Below are positions 45,652 to 57,738 of a DNA stretch of 64,000 bases, in pieces. The stretch lies in the NCBI GenBank assembly GCA_945643635.1, contig CALZFC010000105.1, positions 866,001 to 930,000 of the forward strand, read 5' to 3'. Every line of letters begins with the position of its first letter. Within the stretch, counting starts at the first letter, position 1. The notes below the pieces were generated by a model. The model was given only the letters and a program-made list of their open reading frames with translations. It did not search any database and was not told where the DNA came from. The stretch comes from Allodiplogaster sudhausi. Its lineage: Eukaryota; Nematoda; Chromadorea; Rhabditida; Diplogasteridae. The translations under genes and the position numbers were made by a program.

Positions 45652-46617
45652 CTACTTCTTGGCAGAGCGAAGTCTCAGCTTAAGTGGAGGAGTCTTTCCC
45701 ACTGGAGTTTTCTGCTGCGGCGTCTTCCTAATCGGAGTCGAGACCTTCTTCTTCTTTTTCTTCGCCTCGGGAGGAGCGTCTTCGTTTCTGAGATGGAAGA
45801 GAGGAGTCTGATGAGGAGTGGCATGAACTACTTCAACTCACTGCTTCTCAGTCGTGATCTCCAGTTCCTCTGCGCCGCCAGTCGCTGCCGGTCTTGCCCC
45901 AGGAAGTGTGTATTCCACTCCCTGCTCTTCGAGAGCCTTCAACCGATTCGTCAGACGCTTCTTCTGTTTCTTCTGAATCAATTAAGTAAGCTGATCTAAA
46001 ACCATTCCCATATAAATGAACATGTTGATAAAGAGAGTAAGTACTGACAGCCGCCTTTGCCACAGCAGCAACCTTGGCATCCTTGTTCATCTCCAGGCAA
46101 TGCTTGAGTCTTCGGCCATAAGTATGAGGCTGCGCCACCACGCGCCGCCCTTTCTTCATTATCTCCGGCACTCGCTCCTCGTCCAGCACCTGCATCCTAT
46201 TTTTTTTCTTTCCTCCCTCCCTCACCCTCTTCTCTCCTTCCCTCCCTCACTCGCTTCTCTCCTTCCCTCCCCACCCTCTTCTCTCCTTCCCTCCCTCACT
46301 CTCTTCTCTCCTTCCCTCCCTCACTCTCTTCTCTCCTTCCCTCCCTCACCCTCTTCTCTCCTTCCCTCCCTCACCCTCTTCTCTCCTTCCCTCCCTCACT
46401 CTCTTCTCTACTTCCCTCCCTCTCCCACTAACCGCACACTTCACTCGCTTCTCGAACATCAGATAGCCATGCATGGCCTCCGCTGCCAGCTGCGCCACCG
46501 TCGAGTCCGTGAAGGACACGTATGCCCAGCCCTTGTGGTTCCCAGTCTCAAGAAAGAAAGAAAAAGAGAGGGGAGAGAGAAAGAGATCGAGAGAGAGAGA
46601 AAGAGAGAGGAGGGAGA

Positions 46618-46661
<44 letters not shown>

Positions 46662-46845
46662 GAGAGAGGACCTTTTTGGATCGAGCGACGCGAATTCTAA
46701 CGACAGTGCCAAATTGGCTGAAGAAGCCGAGGAGTTCCTTCTCGAAGAAGCCGTATGGAATACATGACAACTTGACGACCGAAGACTTCTTCGGAGGGGA
46801 GGAGACTCCTCTCTCTGCTACTGCCGAAGACTTCTTCGGAGGCAT
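45652..46845 (-). CDS. NIFK: NIFK/Nop15-type nucleolar RRM protein
   Basis: Five exons (46845-46672, 46546-46433, 46189-46049, 45972-45842, 45787-45652) encode 231 residues. One RRM spans exons 1-2: RNP2-like 'VVKLSCIPYGFFEKEL', 'FSQFGTVVRIRVARSKK', and RNP1 'KGWAYVSF'. A basic helix and a Lys-rich tail ('KKKKKKVSTPIRKTP') follow. The order and the 'QFGTV..R.R..RSK+TG.+KG' block match NIFK (human) and Nop15 (yeast), factors for 60S ribosome assembly in the nucleolus. The N terminus repeats PPKKSS twice. The start ATG at 46845 is preceded by an acceptor-like 'aatatttag'. The upstream in-frame ATG at 46905 is less likely. Intron 1 is (GA)n and intron 2 a pyrimidine minisatellite. Confidence 0.9.
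46206..46430. repeat. Pyrimidine minisatellite in a NIFK intron
   Basis: About nine irregular units of roughly 23 bp with the core 'cttctctccttccctccctc'. Confidence 0.9.
46560..46668. repeat. (GA)n tract in NIFK intron 1
   Basis: About 110 bp of GA that starts at the exon-2 acceptor and ends next to the exon-1 donor. Confidence 0.95.
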
Positions 46846-46899
46846 TCTCTCAGTGCTAAATATTCGTCTGTCTATATGACCAACAATCTTCAGCAACCT

Positions 46900-47387
46900 G
46901 GGCATAGATATCACATAGCATAGAACCACATCAAAAAGCAACAGCATTATTCATATCCTTCAAAATTATATTTTATCCAAATGCATCGTTAAAGCAAGAG
47001 AAAGGCATTAAAGGCGAGATGATTACTTGTAAGGAATGATTACAACCGGAATAAAGCTTAGCTTAGCGGAAAAGCTAGAAAGCAAAGATGTAAAAGAATT
47101 AGCTGTGGTATTCTGCATCAACTGACTGGAATGAACAGTTACCATTCAAGGCATCTTTCAAGTAAACCCTAATGAAGACAAGCAAACTGAGCAATCTCAA
47201 CAATCAAATGGAGCAAGTTTGAAAGAAGGCACAACAAACAGTTAATCGGACTATCTATTATTTCAATGAGTGCGTTATGGCAACGTTTTGTGATAACAAC
47301 AGAATACTCTCATTAAGATGTCGAAAAATTGCTGTGATGAAGGTAAGTAGAAAGTGAGAAGATCGAGAAGTTAAACAGAGGAGAAGC

Positions 47388-47390
<3 letters not shown>
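46900..47390. other. AT-rich spacer, nothing recognised
   Basis: Upstream region of NIFK and downstream region of STIM with no coding signal I can support. Confidence 0.5.
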
Positions 47391-47391
<1 letters not shown>

Positions 47392-47428
<37 letters not shown>

Positions 47429-47470
47429 ACCTTCTTGGACAGAGAGACGTGAATTCTAACGTCAGTGTCG
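47392..47470 (-). pseudogene. Duplicate fragment of NIFK exon-1 end with (GA)n
   Basis: A GA run followed by 'ttggacagagagacgtgaattctaacg' resembles the GA run and 'ttggatcgagcgacgcg..aattctaacg' at the NIFK exon-1 donor (46625-46700). On the minus strand it keeps 'VRIHVSLSKK' against 'VRIRVARSKK'. It is a short relic just beyond the STIM stop codon. Confidence 0.6.
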
Positions 47471-47493
47471 ACTACGCGGAATGAATGAAGAGA

Positions 47494-48195
47494 TCAGAAG
47501 GACTTAGTCTGTGAGAGCGCGGAAGGAGCTTTCGAGCTCTTCCTGAACAGTGACTTCAAGACATCTCTCTTCCTCCGTCTCGTGCCATCAGAAGAAGTGG
47601 AACTCATCTCTGATCCTCTGAATTGTATATAACACCAGTTTCAAGTGATACTGTAAATTTATTCTTCCTCTTCCCACTCGTCGCTTTAATGCTCGGTTTT
47701 TTTTATTCAACGCATACTGTAATAAAACATGTTACACATAAACTAAAATTAAATGTAAAGAAATAAGATAAACCTCTCTTGAGGTGCAGTGGAAGAAGAG
47801 AGAAGGGAAGGAGCGGTGGAATCGGGAATGGCTCCAGAAGGGGAAGACAACATCGAAGAGGGTCGTTCGGAGTCCAGAGAAGATGAACTTCCTCCTATAA
47901 CAAATGAAGAAGTATCAAGCTGACGGTCAACACCACGCACCCGAATCGCCACAGCGATAGAATTGAGGAGCAGATCCACTTGGGGGCGGTGGCTTCTTCC
48001 GCATCTCAGGCTCTGAATTAGAAGAGGATTACTAGAAGCGAGAAGGCAGAAAGGAGATGAGAGGAGAGAGAGAAAGATACCGGTAAAAGTAGAGAAGATC
48101 GAGAATCCGCAGAGAGATTCGATCTGCATCCATCTCTCCTGAGCATCTCTGCTTGTCGTCTGGATTGTCTCCATCCGACTCCTTCAACTCACAAA

Positions 48196-48229
<34 letters not shown>

Positions 48230-51200
48230 GATTCTGCTGACTTGAGGCCGAAGATCTTGGCATCAATCTGATCAGAGCCAGTGGATGCGCCGGTGGCAAT
48301 CTTGAGTGAGTTGATGAGACTTGTCTGCTTGCGGCGGAGTCTATCCACTTCATCGATCGCCTCCTTCATTTCTACCACGCATCTGAAAACAGATCATGAA
48401 AAAAGCAGAAAGAAGAGGGATAAAATTAAGTGAATATGTTTTTTATTTCAATGCAAAAAAACAGAACGTAAGAACAGAAGAGGCTGACTCAGCACGCTGC
48501 TTCGTCAGAAGATTCAGTTCCATCTCACAAGTTCTTCTGAGCAAAGGCTGGAGAGCGAGAGGAGCAGTCCCTCCCGTGTAGTTGTTCATTTCCAGTCTAC
48601 ATTTACATGCGTCTCTACACTTCCGTCACACTTAAGATTCACGGAAAACCGCACCGAAACTGGGACACTATTTGTAAGACAACTAAAAGACGTGAACTCC
48701 TTAGCAAGGTAGATAGTGTGATATTAGCAAGAGAAAAAGAAACCTTCGATGAGCTTCATCCAGCTGATTGCGCAGAGCTTCGATCTCGTGTACCTCGTGA
48801 GTCGGTCTCCGACTTCGAAGACTTCAACGAATGGTCAATGAGAGATCGACGTAACACAGAAGAAAGGAGTGAGGAAAGAGAAAGCAACTCACTTACTCGG
48901 GCTGGACATCTTCCAGGGCATTCTGCATGGAATGGAGCTGAGCAAGCTTAGCCGAGAGATCAAGAAGTTCTTGCTTCGATCGTCTTCGTTGCCGCACTAA
49001 GATTCCCACCACAGCAGATAGAACCAGCAACTAGAAGATGCAAATACAAGTTCACAATAATTAAAGTAGCCATTCTAATAACTACATTCACCCCATTTCC
49101 TGAATTTTTAGGGCCGAAGTGTAATACAAAAGAGCCTGCACCCTCACGGTTTTTGTTGAACCGTTCCGAAAATCATTGAAGAGGGAGTACTTTTAACCTC
49201 TTGGCCACGTCTTTCTAAATTGCACTCTCTCACTGCCGGGTCATGAAAAGAGTGTAATTTTTTACGAAGTATCTAAGTTAAAATAACAGACGCCAGATGA
49301 TATTTTTTAACACGCATGATATTTTTCCCAAACTTAAATAAACTTTGACAGCCTTACAAGGAGGGCGAGGGCGATATCCTTCACCCGATTCGTCGTTTCT
49401 CGGTAACCGAAAAGCACTACATCCAAAGCAGAAAGACGAAGTTTCTGTCTGTGTACTGATGACTTCACATTCAACTGAGTGGCCATGAAGAAAGATGAGT
49501 TATGAACTGCCAGTCTGCAAATTTCTTTGTGCAGGCAGCAACCATAGAAGACAATTAGAAACGCTTAAGAGAGCCTCTCTGTAAGGATCAAGCAACCCTC
49601 CATGGGGGCCTGCCCCGGGGTAAAAATTTTTGATTTGGCTATCCAAAATTTAATCAGGGGTACCTATGCCCACTATGAAGAAAATTTGAAGGTCAATTTT
49701 GTTATAAAATTTTTTTCCTTGCCTGGGCATGCAAAAGTAAGGGAAAAGTTTAAGTGCACATAACTTTCTTTAACATCAATATCTTTCAATTTTCTTTGTT
49801 TTATTAGCATCGCCGCTCGATTCTAAACAAAACTGTCCAGATGTGTTTCAGTCAACAATTTCTTTTCACATCGAAAAATTGTTTGAAATATTTTATTTTG
49901 ACGGTTAAATACCTTATACTCATTTGTATTCGGGTTTTATATCTCAAAATGTAGAGCATTAAAAACTGTATAACATATATTCTTTTCGTTTCATGTGTCC
50001 TTCCCTAGGTGGGTTAAAAATAGGCTCAAATAGGAGCACCTCGGACACGTCGGATTCAAGGAATGCGTGAAAAAGAAGTTAAATTCTTGTTGTAACATAA
50101 AATGACTCATTTCATTCGATTCAGCTTCTTCCTTTTCATAAAATCTCCCTACAAAAATTTCATAATTTCCATGAAAATAACGCATTTTTCGATTTTTCTG
50201 CAATTGTCAGAAAATGACCTAAAACTATTCAAAGCGCTGTATTTTCAATGTTTTCAGCGAGAACAGTATGGGGATAATACTGTTCAGTACGCGACAAAAT
50301 TCTCTACAACATACATCCATTACATATGGATAGGGCGTCCCTACCAATGATAGTATCGATTTTCCTATGGCGGTCGCGTCAAAACTGACAGATCCGCATT
50401 TTCAAACTTTTCGTGCAATCATAATGTTTCTTACTAAAACATCATTCTGCTCCACGAAGCACACTAAGGTTAGAATAGATGTTTGTTTTGCAGATTTCCC
50501 GTGGTAAAAACCCGCAAAAGGGTTTGCACGCGCGCGGATTTGAACCTGCGACATATGACGTTCGACATGCACAACCAATGGGCCAAAATGACATTTAAAA
50601 ATTCATTTCTGGAAAATGCCAAAACCAATCATAATGGTTGACCTATCATCCGATAGCTATTTTTGCGCTCAATCGAAATAAATATATCCGCCAAAAAGTG
50701 TAAATTGGCAGCAAGGCCAAATAAATGGCCAAATTATTCGAACCCAAAAAAATAGATCAAACAATGTATACATCATAAAGTGATGTATGATATAGTTGCT
50801 CGTCTTCGCGAAATCTATCGAATGGCATATAATATGTGGTGATAAGTTCAATCCGCGAGAAATAACAGCCGCGGAAATTTATCACCAAACAATTAACTTT
50901 TCAAATGACTTCATGGCACTTTTTCAAGACTCATATTAATAGAGAGGACATAATTTATCAGTCACTATTTGCTGTTCGGCTGGAGTACCGAAACAGTGCC
51001 CTGAAGTCCTTTGAAAAGTCAATATTTTGGGGGGGGGACATTTTCGCGGCTGTTATTGCCCGGGGATTGAACTTATCGCTACCCTTTACATGCCATTCGA
51101 TAGTTTTTGCCAAGACGAGCAACTATCCCATACATCACGTTATGATGTACAGATCGTTTGATCTACTTTGTATGTTCGAATATTTGGGCCACTTATTTGG

Positions 51201-52973
51201 CCTTGCTGCCAATTTACATTATTTGACGGATATATTTATTTCGATAGAGCGCAAAAATAGCTATCGGATGATAGGTCAACCATTAAGATTGGTTTTGGCA
51301 TTTTCCAGAAATGAATTTTTAAATGTCATTTTGGCCTATTGGTTGTGCATGTCGAACGTCATGGGTCGCAGGTTCAAATCCGCGCGCGTGCAAACCCTTT
51401 TGCGGGTTTTTACCACGGGAAATCTGCAAAACTAACATCGATTCTGACCTTAGTGTGCTTCGTGGAGCAGAATGATGTATTGGATTAGTAAGAAACATTA
51501 TGATTGCACGAAAAGTTGGAAAATGCGGATCTGTCAGTTTAGACTCGACCGCCATAGGAAAATCGATACTGTCATTGGTAGGGACGCCCTCTCCATATGT
51601 AATGGATGTATGTTGTAGAGAATTTTGTCGCGTACTGAACAGTATTATCCGCATACTGTTCTCGCTGAAAACATTGAAAATACAGCGCTTTGAATAGTTT
51701 TAGGTCATTTTCTGACAATTGCAGAAAAATCGAAAAATGCGTTATTTTCATGGAAATTATGAAATTTTTGTAGGGAGATTTTATGAAAAGGAAGAAGCTG
51801 AATCGAATGAAATGAGTCATTTTATGTTACAACAAGAATTTAACTTCTTTTTCACGCATTCCTTGAATCCGACGTGTCCGAGGTGCTCCTATTTGAGCCT
51901 ATTTTTAACCCACCTAGGGAAGGGCACATGAAACGAAAAGAATATATGTTATACAGTTTTTAATGCTCTACATTTTGAGATATAAAACCCGAATGCAAAT
52001 GAGTATAAGGTATTTAACCGTCAAAATAAAATATTTCAAACAATTTTTCGATGTGAAAAGAAATTGTTGACTGAAACACATATGGACAGTTTTGTTTAGA
52101 ATCGAGCGGCGATGCTAATAAAACAAAGAAAATTGAAAAATATTGAGTTTGAAGCGAGATACGCCTATTCATAAAATATACATACTTTCAACTGTTCACA
52201 CAAAAAAAATTTTTTGAAAAAAATATTAACCATTTAATCTTGCTACTGGGGCCCTGTGCCATGCCTGACTATGTTTTCATACTCGAAATCCAACATCTGG
52301 ATCTGGGGCAGGCCCTACTGGAGGCGTACAGAGAGGCTCTCTTAAAATATGACAAGAAACCTCGGAAGAACTTGTCCATCCAGTCCCAGGGACTCAAAGG
52401 TCTCTGCGTACTGCGGTAGATTGACGACAGTGGTAAGCCAGTAGATCAGCTAAACAGAAGCGGACCCTTGATGTTTCCTTGTAACAGAGAGACGAACCTG
52501 TTGCGTGTTCCAAGCTCTCTCTGGCGATTCAAACCAAGCTTCCCAGAGATCATCAACCGAAATGGCGTCATCTTCACCATGGAAGGCCTTCTCGCGCCTC
52601 ACCCTTTCTGAGCTTCTCATATTCATATCTTCAGCCATGAACTGAACAGAACACATCAGCAAGTCAAATTAAAAGTTCTGCGATGGTTGCAATGTTTTAA
52701 ACCCTGACCCCGCCAGATTCGGATCGATCGATGGTGCCAGAAGCATCGTCATCCATTTCTCGGTGAATCTCCTTAATCGCAGCAAATCCTTTCGCATCGC
52801 GGACCTTCTCTTCTTCAGCTGTTATTTCTACATCTAAAGAAAAGCATTTTTATTTGTGTTTAAATTTAAAACGGGAAGCACTCACTTCTCGTGCGCTTGT
52901 TGCTACGGTCGACATCGTCTGCAAGAACCACGAAGAGATGGAAGACAAGCAGAAGAAAAGGACGGAGACCCAT
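47494..52973 (-). CDS. STIM1: STIM, endoplasmic reticulum calcium sensor
   Basis: Thirteen exons (52973-52886, 52833-52709, 52641-52498, 52449-52361, 49514-49358, 49030-48897, 48806-48744, 48596-48468, 48382-48242, 48181-48081, 48012-47941, 47894-47774, 47617-47494) close in phase to 495 residues. STIM senses luminal calcium and opens Orai channels. In order: signal peptide; EF hand '[14 protein letters not shown]'; '[17 protein letters not shown]'; a SAM domain split between two exons ('NLPQYAETF' and '[19 protein letters not shown]'); a membrane helix ('[11 protein letters not shown]'); coiled coils with the SOAR/CAD end '[14 protein letters not shown]'; a Ser/Pro linker; and a polybasic tail '[17 protein letters not shown]'. 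The SAM exons are separated by a 2846-bp intron containing a giant palindrome. 'tcctgggcag' ends 2 nt before the ATG. Confidence 0.96.
49565..52345. mobile_element. 2.78-kb near-perfect palindrome inside a STIM intron
   Basis: The left half (49565 to about 50920) and the right half (about 50996 to 52345) are inverted copies over nearly their whole length, leaving a loop of about 75 nt. Both outer ends read 'TTAAGAGAGCCTCTCTGTA'. The inner arms keep long identical stretches, including a 70-codon open frame ('[18 protein letters not shown]') at 50203-49990 (minus) and 51719-51931 (plus). The outermost roughly 190 bp of each arm are more diverged. Each arm carries a tRNA-like A/B-box pair. No transposase or target duplication was found. 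The right end lies 15 bp from the STIM exon donor. Confidence 0.92.
51333..51385 (+). other. tRNA-like (SINE head) segment in the right palindrome arm
   Basis: 'GGCCTATTGGTTGTGCATG' resembles a tRNA D-arm/A box, and 'GGTCGCAGGTTCAAATCCGC' contains a B box (GGTTCAAATCC) 27 bp downstream. The same segment occurs in inverted orientation at about 50530-50585 in the left arm. It lacks a full acceptor stem, so it is a tRNA-derived SINE-like head rather than a tRNA gene. Confidence 0.5.
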
Positions 52974-53646
52974 CACTGCCCAGGAAAGATTTCTTTCTCC
53001 CCCACAACGACACGCATCATATTTGGTGTGCGCGATCGACTTTGTCAAAATAACAGACAACATTTTTAGTGTAATAATTAGTTCCATGGAAATTTCACGG
53101 CAACGGTTTCTATGAGGGGATTGTTGGAGTGTCCTACATTGCAGGAAGCTCGAAAAGGTTTGTCATAAGTAGATTTACGTTTTTGTTTTATATTTATGTT
53201 AGATGTGTGAGAATCGCTATCAGATGCGTGATCTACCCACTTCTTATAGCAACGCTTCGATTGTTACAATGTCTCAAGTCCGTACAGAGGTCACAGTTCC
53301 ATACCATATCAGTCACTAATGTTGCCCAGCACCATAACGAGTAAAACTTGTCGAAGTAATTTAAATTCAAGTTTTGAGAAAAAATTGTAAAACCATATGA
53401 TGGATGGTGCTGTACTCGCAGTCGTGACCAAAACTGCGAGGGCTGAGCTAGTCTTGCGCGACATTTTTTCCATTATAGATCAGGGATTCTCGATGAGATA
53501 TAATGCGTAGCGTATTTAATTTGGTCGCAGTATCCATTCATGAGAAGTGACTGCTGCCTTCTACTCCTTTTCAGTCTTTTGTTGTTGCCAGAGACGCGGA
53601 GGAGAGAAGCCTATTCCGTGTTGTTCTGGGTGTACTCCGTTCGGGA
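52974..53646. promoter_or_regulatory. STIM-AFF divergent intergenic region
   Basis: Between two divergent start codons (STIM 52973 minus, AFF 53647 plus). A 'ctactccttttcag' sequence ends near 53567 and could be a 5' acceptor for AFF. No other element is visible. Confidence 0.4.
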
Positions 53647-56600
53647 ATGTCGCTGAATTCCGACACAGAGACCACTCCAGTGGACTACGCAGCTATGCTG
53701 AGACAACGACTGACTGGTGAGCCCTCAAAATAAAATATTTCAAACAATTTTTCGATGTGAAAAGAAATTGTTGACTGAAACACATCTGGACAGTTTTGTT
53801 TAGAATCGAGCGGCGATGCTAATAAAAAAAAGAAAATTGAAAGATATTGATGTTAAAGAAAGTTATGTGCACTTAAACTTTTCCCTTACTTTTTAATCTT
53901 ATCCTGCTCGCTCTCTGCGCCAAGTCAATCAATACAATTGAAATTACTTCATTCCGTCGAAATTGCCCTTGTTAGTGAGGATTTCTTTGATTTCCATATA
54001 TTCAGATATTTACGGTCCGTTCGAGATGTTTGCCGAACGTGTATTAAGTAACAAAAAATGCCACACACAACTCTTCGGTGTAATACCACAGGTATAGTGC
54101 TAAGAATGATTTAATTGCTTTTTACATGTAGTGCATTGCTTTGTTATGATGAGAGCTGGATATAAAGATGGCGAACTCTACTCACAGGTTCCTCGGAGTA
54201 TGTCTACTCCATACATGAGTCGCACTCCTCCCCCACCTCCTGCCCACATCTGTCTTCAGGTACCATTCATTTTTGCACTTTTTTTAAGATCTCAGTTCTC
54301 GGCCAATCAGCCAGTGTTTTGCATGCAAATTACGTATTAGCGTATAATAATTATATGCAGTTTATACATAAGTCCCATCGTGTTATGGTGAGTTTTTGAA
54401 GTGTTAATTTTTGCTAATTTTTAAGAACATGCAGAATCTCGTGGCGTCACCGCTACTGCCACATGTAGACAAGATGAATAGAGTAAGCTATTCTACTTCT
54501 CAACTTTATTTTTCACATTATTTTTTTTTTAGCACTACAACTTATAAAAACATATACATTATTCATTTGTTTATTTTTATATTTGTATTATTTGCTGTAC
54601 TACACACTTTCTTTTCTATGTAATTTTTTTTTTAATTCTCATAAAACATCTTTTTCTACGTGTTCCTTTTATCGATACGATACCTGACGGTTTGTGTTTA
54701 GCAGAAAGAGAGCAGCTCTGGAGTCCCTTCAGCTTCATCTTCCATAATTCCATCTTCTGAAGACAACCGTGAGAATCTCCAGAAAACGCGAAAGAAACGA
54801 CGAGAAAAGGAAATAGAATCTGCAAGTTCATGCCTCACTTTAATGCTATTTTTTCTGTGTCTGTATTTCATACAAAATTTTACCAATTGTTTGCAAACTC
54901 TTTTAGAGACGCCGGGAAAATGGTAAGGATGGAAAAGGATTGAATGAGGAACGAAACGGAGGAGGACAAAAGAAGGAGACGGATCCCTCCACTTCGCCTT
55001 CCCCTTCGCAGTTCCCTCAAGGACAGGCCTCCTCCCCTCCCCCCTCCCAATCACCGATTCCGTCCCTGCCCACATCTGTAATCATTGCCAAGATGAGCGA
55101 GTTGGCTGTTCTTCTCACTCCACCAAAAGCACCTGGAAAGAAGGAGGAAGTGAGACGGAAAGGAGTGGTATCAACTGAGAGACGAAGACGAGAAGGGGAG
55201 ATCGAGGAGGAGAAGAGGAAAGAGAAGAAGAAGAGAGACGCAGAGGAGAAGAGGAAAGAGAGAATGAGGAAAGAGGAGGAGGAGAGGAAGAGGGAATTGG
55301 AAGAAAAGGCAAGAGAAGAGAGCGAGGAATTGAAGAGACTGGAAGCGGAGGAGGAGAAGAGATCGAGAGAAGTTGAAGAGGAAAAAAGAAGGAGAGAAGC
55401 GGAGGAGGAGAAGAAACGGAGAGAACTTGAAGAGGAAAAAAGAAGGAGGGAAGCCGAGGAGGAGAAGAGACGGAGAGAAGTTGAAGAGGAGAAGAGAAGG
55501 AGAGAAGCCGAAGAGGAGAAGAGACGGAGAGAAGCTGAGGAAGAGAAGAGACGGAGAGACAATGCGGAGATAGAGAGAAAGGATAAGGAGCAGAGAGAGA
55601 AGGAGAAGGCAAGAGAAGAGGAAGAGAAAAAGAGAAAAGAGAGGAAGGAGCGGGAACGGGTAGAAGTGCAGGAGGACGAGAGGAAGAAAAGAAGGAAAGA
55701 AAATTCCGAAGCGAAGGAAAAGAGAAACGAGCTACGGTATAATTTGGAAGGAACAGAGAAGAGAGGAATCGGAGATGGAAAAGGACTACTTCAACTGCAC
55801 GGACTACCGCCTGATAAGATTGAAGCCTTGAAGGAACGAGAGCAGAGGCGGAAGAGGAAGGCAGAGAGCAGACAAGGGAAGGAGGAGAGGAAAGAGGGAC
55901 AAGTGAAGACAGAGAGAGAAGTGGAAAGGAGAGAGGTACAACTGAAGACAGAGACAGAAGTGGACAGAAGAGAAGAACAAGAGAAGGACTTCCTGGCGAG
56001 GAGTCAGCCAGCAGTGGCTGCGCAGCCCGAGCAGCCTACGCCCCATATTTCTCCCGTCGAGTTCTTCACTCGCAAGGCAAAGGAAGACAAGCGGCGTGCT
56101 GACAGAGAGGTCACCAGATCATATTTATTAAGTGGAGGAGAATGATAGAAAGAGAAGAGTGTGAGCGAAGGAGGGTGAGTTCTGGAAGAGTGTGAGCGAA
56201 AGAGGGTGAGTTCTGGAAGAGTGTGAGCGAAAGAGGGTGAGTTCTGGAAGAGTGTAAGCGAAAGAGGGTGAGTTCTGGAAGAATGTGAGCGAAAGAGGGT
56301 GAGTTCTGGAAGAGTGTGAGCGAAAGAAGGTGAGTTCTGGAAGAGTGTGAGCGAAAGAGGGTGAGTTCTGGAAGAGCGTGAGCGAAAGAGGGTGAGTTCT
56401 GGAAGAGTGTGAGCGAAAGAAGGTGAGTTCTGGAAGAGTGAGCGAAAGAGGGTGAGTTCTGGAAGAGTGTGAGCGAAAGAGGGTGAGTTCTGTCTGCAGA
56501 CGGATCGAATGGAGCGGGCGCTTCTCTATCTGGAGTCGGTGGTGTACTTCATTCTCTCAGTCAGCGACCAGAATCTTCTCTGCCTCACCCACGAAGCTCA

Positions 56601-57707
56601 CTCTAAGACCTTCTGTATCATTAAGGACACGGCCGAGCTGGCCAAGTCGGTTTTTTTTAACCACTACAATTTCCCTTTCGTTATAGGAGCTGTCCATGGA
56701 GACTAAAATGTTGCCTAATTTTTTGAGATACTATCAAGTCCTACTTGAAACATCGTTAGGAAAAGAAGAATGCGTCCTGAGAGGACCCTGAGGAGAAAAA
56801 CTACATTTTCCACACGCCGTACTATAGAATTTAGACAGTGACGTTATCACCCCGTGCCTATTTTCTCCCCATGCACATCCTCATTCTACCAGAAAGAAGG
56901 TGAAAAGTAGGTGCGAAGCGGCAAGACACGCTTGAGATTCGAGGGAAGAGAAGAGAGGGAGGAGATGGATAACACGAACATAAGGGTCTTGGCCATGGCG
57001 AACACGAATATAATGTTCAATTTGTTAAATTTTTTTTTCATTTAACAAAGTTACAGCACCTCACATTTTTTCCCGCCTTTACGTCTAATTTCGCGCACCA
57101 AGGGGTCGTCAAAGCTGGCAAATACGAATAAAGTGCCTATTCAATAGTAATGAATAGAGATGATTCGAAAATAACGTAATATTCGAGTTTAGCAGGTCTG
57201 AAAACCAATGAGAGCAGCATTTTAGCTGAAAACGGGCGAAACAAATATAAAGTAAAAGTACTGTAACTTGGTTAAATGAGAAAATAATACAAAATGAATA
57301 TTCGTGTTCCCCATGGCCTAAACCCCCCCCCCCCTGTGCACGATTTGGGGTCGATTAGAAAAAAAAAATTTTTGACCCCCAACTAGGATAGCACCGTTCC
57401 TTTAATTCTTTTAAATTCTTGTACCTATTTGGCAATAATTTTCATAAGTTAAGAAATGCATAACCGTTTTCCTGAATAATTGCTTATCTGAATGTTGTTG
57501 TTGATGTTCAGAGTGGCCTCCGCTCTGGTGGCGGATTCGTCTCACTCTTCTTCTGCAACGTGTCTGCACTCTCCTGATCAATCCTCCCGCATCCGTTTGC
57601 TTGTCTTTCGACTACAAGCTCTCTTCAGCATGTACATGTATCGTCTTCGAGCTGATGTCAGAGATTAGGAGAAAGAAGGAGAGGGGTGGGGAAGGCGAAG
57701 AAAGAAC

Positions 57708-57738
<31 letters not shown>

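Noticed and set aside
49990..50203. 70-codon ORF in the palindrome as a transposon protein
   Set aside because: It has no recognisable domain and is simply present in both arms; retained only as part of the repeat description.
51333..51385. Functional tRNA gene
   Set aside because: A and B boxes are present but no complete acceptor stem or standard anticodon arm is visible.
54940..56145. Large Lys/Glu frame as a separate intronless gene
   Set aside because: Upstream and downstream exons join it in phase and the AF4 C-terminal domain continues directly from its end.
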